Part shown: one piece after another, positions 60,255 through 64,000 of the stretch
Layout: every line of letters starts with the position of its first letter
How positions within the stretch are numbered: position 1 is the first letter of the stretch
Assembly (NCBI RefSeq): GCF_025165795.1
Contig: NZ_JAJAGO010000006.1
Span: forward strand, 310,001 to 374,000
Reading direction: 5' to 3'
DNA: 64,000 bases
Source: Streptomyces gossypii
GTDB lineage: Bacteria > Actinomycetota > Actinomycetes > Streptomycetales > Streptomycetaceae
The notes under the pieces: model-generated
Databases searched by the model: none
What the model saw: the letters and a program-made list of their open reading frames with translations, nothing else
What the model was told of the DNA's origin: nothing
Program-made: the position numbers and the translations under genes

Positions 60255-60754
60255 ATGGAAGAGAAGATCCACCAGGACATGACGCCGCTCCAGGACCTGA
60301 TGGAGAAGGCTGCCGGGATCGAGGGCGTTGAGGTCGTCCCCGGGGACGGCTTCGTGATGATGTCCCCTGTGTCACTGGAGCACGTCCGGACCTTTCGGTA
60401 TCTGACCGGCGTCTTCGATGACCAGCTCGACGACGGGCAAGGGCTGGAGGCCGTCGGCGAGATCGAGGTTCAACACCCCGAGTGGGACACCGGCAAGAGT
60501 CCCGATGTCGTGCTCTGGTCTCCGCGGAGGATCCGCAGCGCGGCGCGCATCTCATCGAGCTCGCGTGCGGGATCGCCTCACCGTCGAGCGTCGAGAACGA
60601 CTACCGCATGAAGGTCGCCCTTTACGCCTCCGCCAAAATCCCGGTCGAGCTGCCGCTCTCCTCGGGCTCGTTGCGGGTGGACACGGGCAGGCTTCCCGTA
60701 GCACCGCCCGCCGCGCAGCGGGCGGCGTGGCCGCCGCATCGTACGGCCGCCTGA
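60255..60754 (+). pseudogene. Uma2-family nuclease-like gene, broken
   Basis: From ATG 60255: EKIHQDMTPLQDLMEKAAGI, GVEVVPGDGFVMMSPVSLEH, VFDDQLDDGQGLEAVGEIEV and DTGKSPDVVLWSPRR, the start of a Uma2/DUF820 PD-(D/E)XK-like protein (MSP at the start of the fold, PDVVLW). The rest lies in a different frame with the expected SPSSVENDYRMKVALYASAK and IPVELPLSSGSLRVDTGRL. The central catalytic part is shortened and a frameshift separates the halves. Uma2 genes are very numerous in Streptomyces; this copy is dead. Confidence 0.7.
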
Positions 60755-60758
60755 GCGC

Positions 60759-63113
60759 CTACTGCTGCTGCGGCTGCGGCTGCCCCACCGCCGCCTGGGG
60801 GCGGATGGGGAGGCGGATCACCGGGCGGCCGGTGGCGTTGCGGACGGCTGAGGCGACCGCCGCCGGGGAGACGACGACCGGGATCGAGGAGGCGGCCTTG
60901 GCGCCGAACGGGGCGACGACGTCCCGCTCTTCGATCAGCTTGACGATCCGGATGTCCGGGGCGTCCAGTGCCGTCGGCAGGGCGTATCCGGTGAGGTCGG
61001 GGCGGCGGACGACGCCCTTGGCGACCCGGAGGTGTTCGCTGAGCGCGGCGCCGATGCCCTGGGTGACTCCGGCCTCGATGCGGGTGCGCAGCTGGCGCGG
61101 ATTGAGCACGCGGCCCACGTCCTGCGCCACGGCCATCTCCACGACGCGGATCGCGCCCAGTTCGATGTCCACGTCGACGACAGCGCGTACGGCGGCGAAG
61201 GCCAGCCCGACGAAGGCGTCGCCCTGCCCTGTCGCGTCCAGCGGCTCGGTGGGGTGGGGTCGGCACTGGGCGGTGGCCCAGAGTTCCTTGCCCTCCAGCG
61301 TCTCGGCGACGGTCGTGGAGAGCACCCCGTCGTACGAGGTGATCTTGCCGTCCGCGATCGACAGCAGCTCCGTGGACATGCCGAACTTCGCAGCCAGCGG
61401 CTGCAGCAGCTGCGTGCGGACCATCTTCGCCGCGCGCTCCACCGCCCCGCCCGAGACCCAGGTGTGCCGCCCGCGGGCGCCCGCGCCCGCCGGGGGCTGG
61501 TCGGTGTCGACCGAGGCGACGTGCACCTCCTCGATGCCGAGGGTCTCCTGCACGATCTGCCGGGCGAGGGTGGCGAAGCCCTGGCCGGTCTCGACGGCGG
61601 CGCAGAGCACCGTGGCGACCGGGCCGTTGACCTTGACCGTGGCGGTGGAAACCTCGTCGGCGCCTTCGGTGCCCAGCATGTGCACCATGCCCAGCGCGTA
61701 GCCGACGCCGCGCCGTACCGCGCCGGGCTCGCCCGCGCCGCCGGGCCCGCCCGGGAGCAGCCAGTCGGACTCGGGGCTCTCCTTGGGCAGGGCGGGCAGC
61801 GGCGCTTCGCGGACCGCGCGCAGCAGTTCGGCGACGGGCGCGGGGCAGGTCACCGTCTGGCCGGTGGGCAGCAGGTCACCGGTGGCCATCACGTTGCGCA
61901 GCCGCAGCTCGACGGGCTCCAGGCCGAGTTCGGCCGCCAGCTTGTCCATCTGTCCCTCGTACGCCGCGCACACCTGCATGGCGCCCTCGCCGCGTACGTG
62001 GCCGGAGGGCGGGTTGTTGGTGCGTACGGCCCAGCCGTCGATCACCGCGTGCGGTACGACGTACGGCCCGGCGGCGAAGGAGACGGCGGCGGCGAGGGCG
62101 TCGGCGGAGGTGTCGGCGTAGGCGCCGCCGTCCAGCAGGATCTGTGCCTCGACCTTGAGCAGCCTGCCCTCACGGTCCGCGTGGTGGCGGTAGCGCAGCA
62201 GGGTGGGGTGCCGGTGGGCGTGGCCCAGAAAGGACTCCTCGCGGGTGGCGGCGAGTTTGACCGGGCAGCCGGTCTTCATCGCGAGCAGTCCGAGCGGCAC
62301 CTGCATCCCGGTGTCCTCGCGGTCGCCGAGGGCGCCGGGGACTCCGGTGACGACCACCTTCACCTGTTCGGGCGGCAGTCCGAAGCAGGCGGCGGCCAGG
62401 TCGCGGTCGGTGTGCGGGTCGGTGGAGGCGGTGTAGATCTCGACGCCGCCGTCCTGGCGGGGTACGGCGAGTCCGGCCTCCGCGCCGATGGGCGCCGGGT
62501 CCTGGCGGCCGATGCGGTAGAGGCCCTCGACGATGACCTCGCCGGTGACCTCCGGGTCGCCGTAGCGCAGCGGGATGTGGCGGATCAGGTTGCCGTCGGG
62601 GTGCAGCGGTTCGGCCTCGAAGGATTCCTCGGGGTCGGTCAGCGGCTCCAGGATCTCGAACTCGACGACGATCGCCGCCGCCGCGAGCCGCGCGGTGTCC
62701 GGGTGGTCGGCGGCCACGGCGGCGATGGGCTCGCCGTGGTGGCGTACCAGCTCGCGGGCGAAGGCGGGCCGGTCGGCGACCCGGCGGCCGTGTGCGGCGT
62801 CGCCGGGTACGTCCTGGTGGGTGATGACGGCCCGGACGCCGGGCATGGCCGCCGCCTGGGCGGTGTCGATGGAGAGGATGCGCGCGTGCGGGTGCGGTGA
62901 GCGCAGGATCGCGGCCCACAGCAGGCCCTCGGCCCAGAGGTCGGCGGCGTACGCGAAGGCGCCCTCGGCCTTCGCCGGTGCGTCGACCGGGGTGAGCGAG
63001 GCACCGAGCCCGTATGCCTGCGAGGAGGGCTCGGCGGCCGGGCTGGTGAGGGGCGTACCGGCGGCCGGCGTCCCTGTGGTGACGGCGCCGGGGCCGTCGG
63101 CACTGCCCGTCAT
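60759..63113 (-). CDS. Xanthine-dehydrogenase-family molybdopterin-binding subunit
   Basis: A 784-aa large subunit of a molybdenum hydroxylase (xanthine dehydrogenase/CO dehydrogenase family). Features include PHARILSIDTAQAAAMPGVR (N-terminal a/b hammerhead), REESFLGHAHRHPTLLRYR (molybdopterin contacts), NPPSGHVRGEGAMQVCAAYE, the active-site region RGRHTWVSGGAVERAAKMV, DATGQGDAFVGLAFAAVRA and the C-terminal VAPFGAKAASSIPVVVSPAA with the conserved glutamate-like position. It pairs with the [2Fe-2S] subunit encoded 67 bp upstream. The FAD subunit probably lies outside the window. Substrate (purine, aldehyde or other) unknown. ATG 63113 follows AAAGGCAACGGC. Confidence 0.9.
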   Translation of the reverse strand: MTGSADGPGAVTTGTPAAGTPLTSPAAEPSSQAYGLGASLTPVDAPAKAEGAFAYAADLWAEGLLWAAILRSPHPHARILSIDTAQAAAMPGVRAVITHQDVPGDAAHGRRVADRPAFARELVRHHGEPIAAVAADHPDTARLAAAAIVVEFEILEPLTDPEESFEAEPLHPDGNLIRHIPLRYGDPEVTGEVIVEGLYRIGRQDPAPIGAEAGLAVPRQDGGVEIYTASTDPHTDRDLAAACFGLPPEQVKVVVTGVPGALGDREDTGMQVPLGLLAMKTGCPVKLAATREESFLGHAHRHPTLLRYRHHADREGRLLKVEAQILLDGGAYADTSADALAAAVSFAAGPYVVPHAVIDGWAVRTNNPPSGHVRGEGAMQVCAAYEGQMDKLAAELGLEPVELRLRNVMATGDLLPTGQTVTCPAPVAELLRAVREAPLPALPKESPESDWLLPGGPGGAGEPGAVRRGVGYALGMVHMLGTEGADEVSTATVKVNGPVATVLCAAVETGQGFATLARQIVQETLGIEEVHVASVDTDQPPAGAGARGRHTWVSGGAVERAAKMVRTQLLQPLAAKFGMSTELLSIADGKITSYDGVLSTTVAETLEGKELWATAQCRPHPTEPLDATGQGDAFVGLAFAAVRAVVDVDIELGAIRVVEMAVAQDVGRVLNPRQLRTRIEAGVTQGIGAALSEHLRVAKGVVRRPDLTGYALPTALDAPDIRIVKLIEERDVVAPFGAKAASSIPVVVSPAAVASAVRNATGRPVIRLPIRPQAAVGQPQPQQQ

Positions 63114-63180
63114 GCCGTTGCCTTTCCGCATCGTGCCAGGGCCTGTCCGGCACACTTCTGGGGACTGCGGTGCGGGCGGT

Positions 63181-64000
63181 TCATGCGCCGCCTCCCTCGG
63201 GGGGCTGTGCGGGCTGGGCGCCACCGGCGCCGGGGGACGCCTGGTGCGGGATGCGGGCCTGGCCCGGGGCGGCGGCGCCGTCACCGGCGGCCTGGCCCGG
63301 GAGGCCGGTGGAGGAAGGTGCGGCCGGCTGCGCCGCCGCGTGGTCCGCGTGGTCCGCGTGCTCTCCGTGCTCGGCGGCGGCCCGCGCGGCCCGCTCCTGC
63401 GCGACGGTGCGTACGGCGTCGAGCACCCCGCGATAGCCGGAGCAGCGGCAGAGGTTGCCGCAGATCGCCTGACGGGTCTGCAGCTCGGTGGGGGCGTGGT
63501 TCCCGGCGAGCAGGTCGTGTACGGCCATGGCCATGCCCGGTACGCAGAACCCGCACTGCACCGCTCCGCACTCGGTGAGCGCACGCTGCACGTCGGACGG
63601 GGTGCCGTTGGCGGCCAGCCCCTCGACCGTACGGACGTCGCTGCCCGCCGCCGTCGCCGCGGGCACCAGGCAGGAGGCGACGAGCCGTCCGTCGACCTGG
63701 ACGGAGCAGGCGCCGCACTCGCCCTGCGAGCAGCCGTCCTTGGCGCCCGCGAGACCGAGCCGCTCGCGCAGGACGTAGAGCAGCGACTCGCCGATCCAGG
63801 CGTCGGTGACCGGCCGGTCGGCGCCGTTGACATGAAGGACGTAGGAGCAGTGCGGGTGCTCGCTGACGGTCGGTGCCGCGGGGACGGCGGGTACTTCGGG
63901 CTCGGGCGCTTCGTCCAGTGTGTCCGGCTGTGTGTCCGGCTGTGTTTCCGGGCCGGTGCCGAGATCGTCCGGCGCTACGCCCTCCGGGTCCAGGCGGTCC
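63181..64000 (-). CDS. [2Fe-2S] subunit of a molybdenum hydroxylase, 5' end off the window
   Basis: The open frame runs from the right edge to 63181. The plant-type [2Fe-2S] cluster is at DGCSQGECGACSVQVDGRLV, and a second cluster is at ECGAVQCGFCVPGMAMAVHD with NLCRCSGYRGVLDAVRTVAQ (XDH/CutS-type). Before it lies a long Pro/Asp/Glu/Thr segment with PETQPDTQPDT repeats, reaching the window edge. After the domain comes a His/Asp/Ala/Gly tail (HGEHADHADHAAAQPAAPSS). Subunit of the enzyme whose molybdopterin subunit follows. Partial at its 5' end; the true start is not visible. Confidence 0.88.
   Translation of the reverse strand, partial: DRLDPEGVAPDDLGTGPETQPDTQPDTLDEAPEPEVPAVPAAPTVSEHPHCSYVLHVNGADRPVTDAWIGESLLYVLRERLGLAGAKDGCSQGECGACSVQVDGRLVASCLVPAATAAGSDVRTVEGLAANGTPSDVQRALTECGAVQCGFCVPGMAMAVHDLLAGNHAPTELQTRQAICGNLCRCSGYRGVLDAVRTVAQERAARAAAEHGEHADHADHAAAQPAAPSSTGLPGQAAGDGAAAPGQARIPHQASPGAGGAQPAQPPEGGGA

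Noticed and set aside
60759..63833. A 1024-aa fused reading of the molybdopterin subunit
   Set aside because: The N-terminal 240 residues are a frame-shadow of the [2Fe-2S] gene. A clean start lies at 63113.

Overview
The window is chromosomal DNA of a Streptomyces or a very close relative. GC content is very high, with strong third-position G/C bias and frequent GTG (some TTG) starts. Lineage markers are an SsgA-like sporulation protein, a two-gene RDD pair, DUF397 and DUF2017 proteins, a DasR-type operator at a PTS gene, and a Cys leader peptide before cysO. From about 16 kb to 48 kb the gene order matches what I remember of the S. coelicolor SCO2897-SCO2935 core region (recall, not checked). 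No CRISPR array, rRNA, prophage or biosynthetic gene cluster is visible.

Layout. 0.2-1.8 kb: an EthD-like gene fragment and a Tat/lipoprotein. 1.9-5.7 kb: a gene graveyard with IS3- and IS5-family remnants facing pieces of a TPR regulator, an NAD(P)-dependent oxidoreductase and a GNAT acetyltransferase, plus an intact membrane-anchored pentapeptide-repeat protein. 5.8-11.6 kb: a NagD-like HAD phosphatase, a Gfo/Idh/MocA oxidoreductase, an FAH-family hydrolase, a second YidC with a small membrane protein, and a DUF445 protein. 11.7-18.7 kb: an SGNH hydrolase, a three-gene ABC-2 exporter and a class A penicillin-binding protein. 18.7-27.4 kb: a candidate guanidine-III riboswitch before a Gdx exporter, a GroES-like protein, Bcp, an HNH nuclease running into tRNA-Leu(UAG), rdgB, a lipoprotein, rph, the GlcNAc PTS genes (nagF, nagE2) with paired DasR boxes, an MBL hydrolase and a PemK-like protein. 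27.8-32 kb: the cysM-cysO-mec cysteine genes with a leader peptide, and an AGCS symporter. 32-35.2 kb: clpS-DUF2017 divergent from pncB-pncA. 35.2-43 kb: an M6 protease, RDD proteins, ssgG and an Lrp regulator divergent from hppD. 44-56.5 kb: a broken TetR gene, a GlcD-like oxidase, a Lon-like protease, IclR, a helicase, an APH-like kinase, a sulfur group (LysR, cysteine dioxygenase, YeiH), a Doc toxin-antitoxin pair and an MFS exporter. 56.6-64 kb: an unusual toxin-like/coiled-coil/XRE fusion followed by two tandem paralogues, a truncated ESX-like locus, a broken Uma2 gene, and a xanthine-dehydrogenase-type molybdenum hydroxylase running off the right edge.

The functional groups that hang together are GlcNAc uptake (nagF/nagE2 under DasR), cysteine synthesis by the protein-thiocarboxylate route, cysteine oxidation and sulfur export, NAD salvage (pncA/pncB) and tyrosine catabolism (hppD with a divergent Lrp). 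Three copies of a 150-170 bp palindromic element (13.1, 41.7 and 60.1 kb) share a core but have different terminal repeats. The most unusual coding locus is at 56.7-58.0 kb: a HigB/RelE-like fold apparently split by a long coiled coil and fused to a HigA-like helix-turn-helix.
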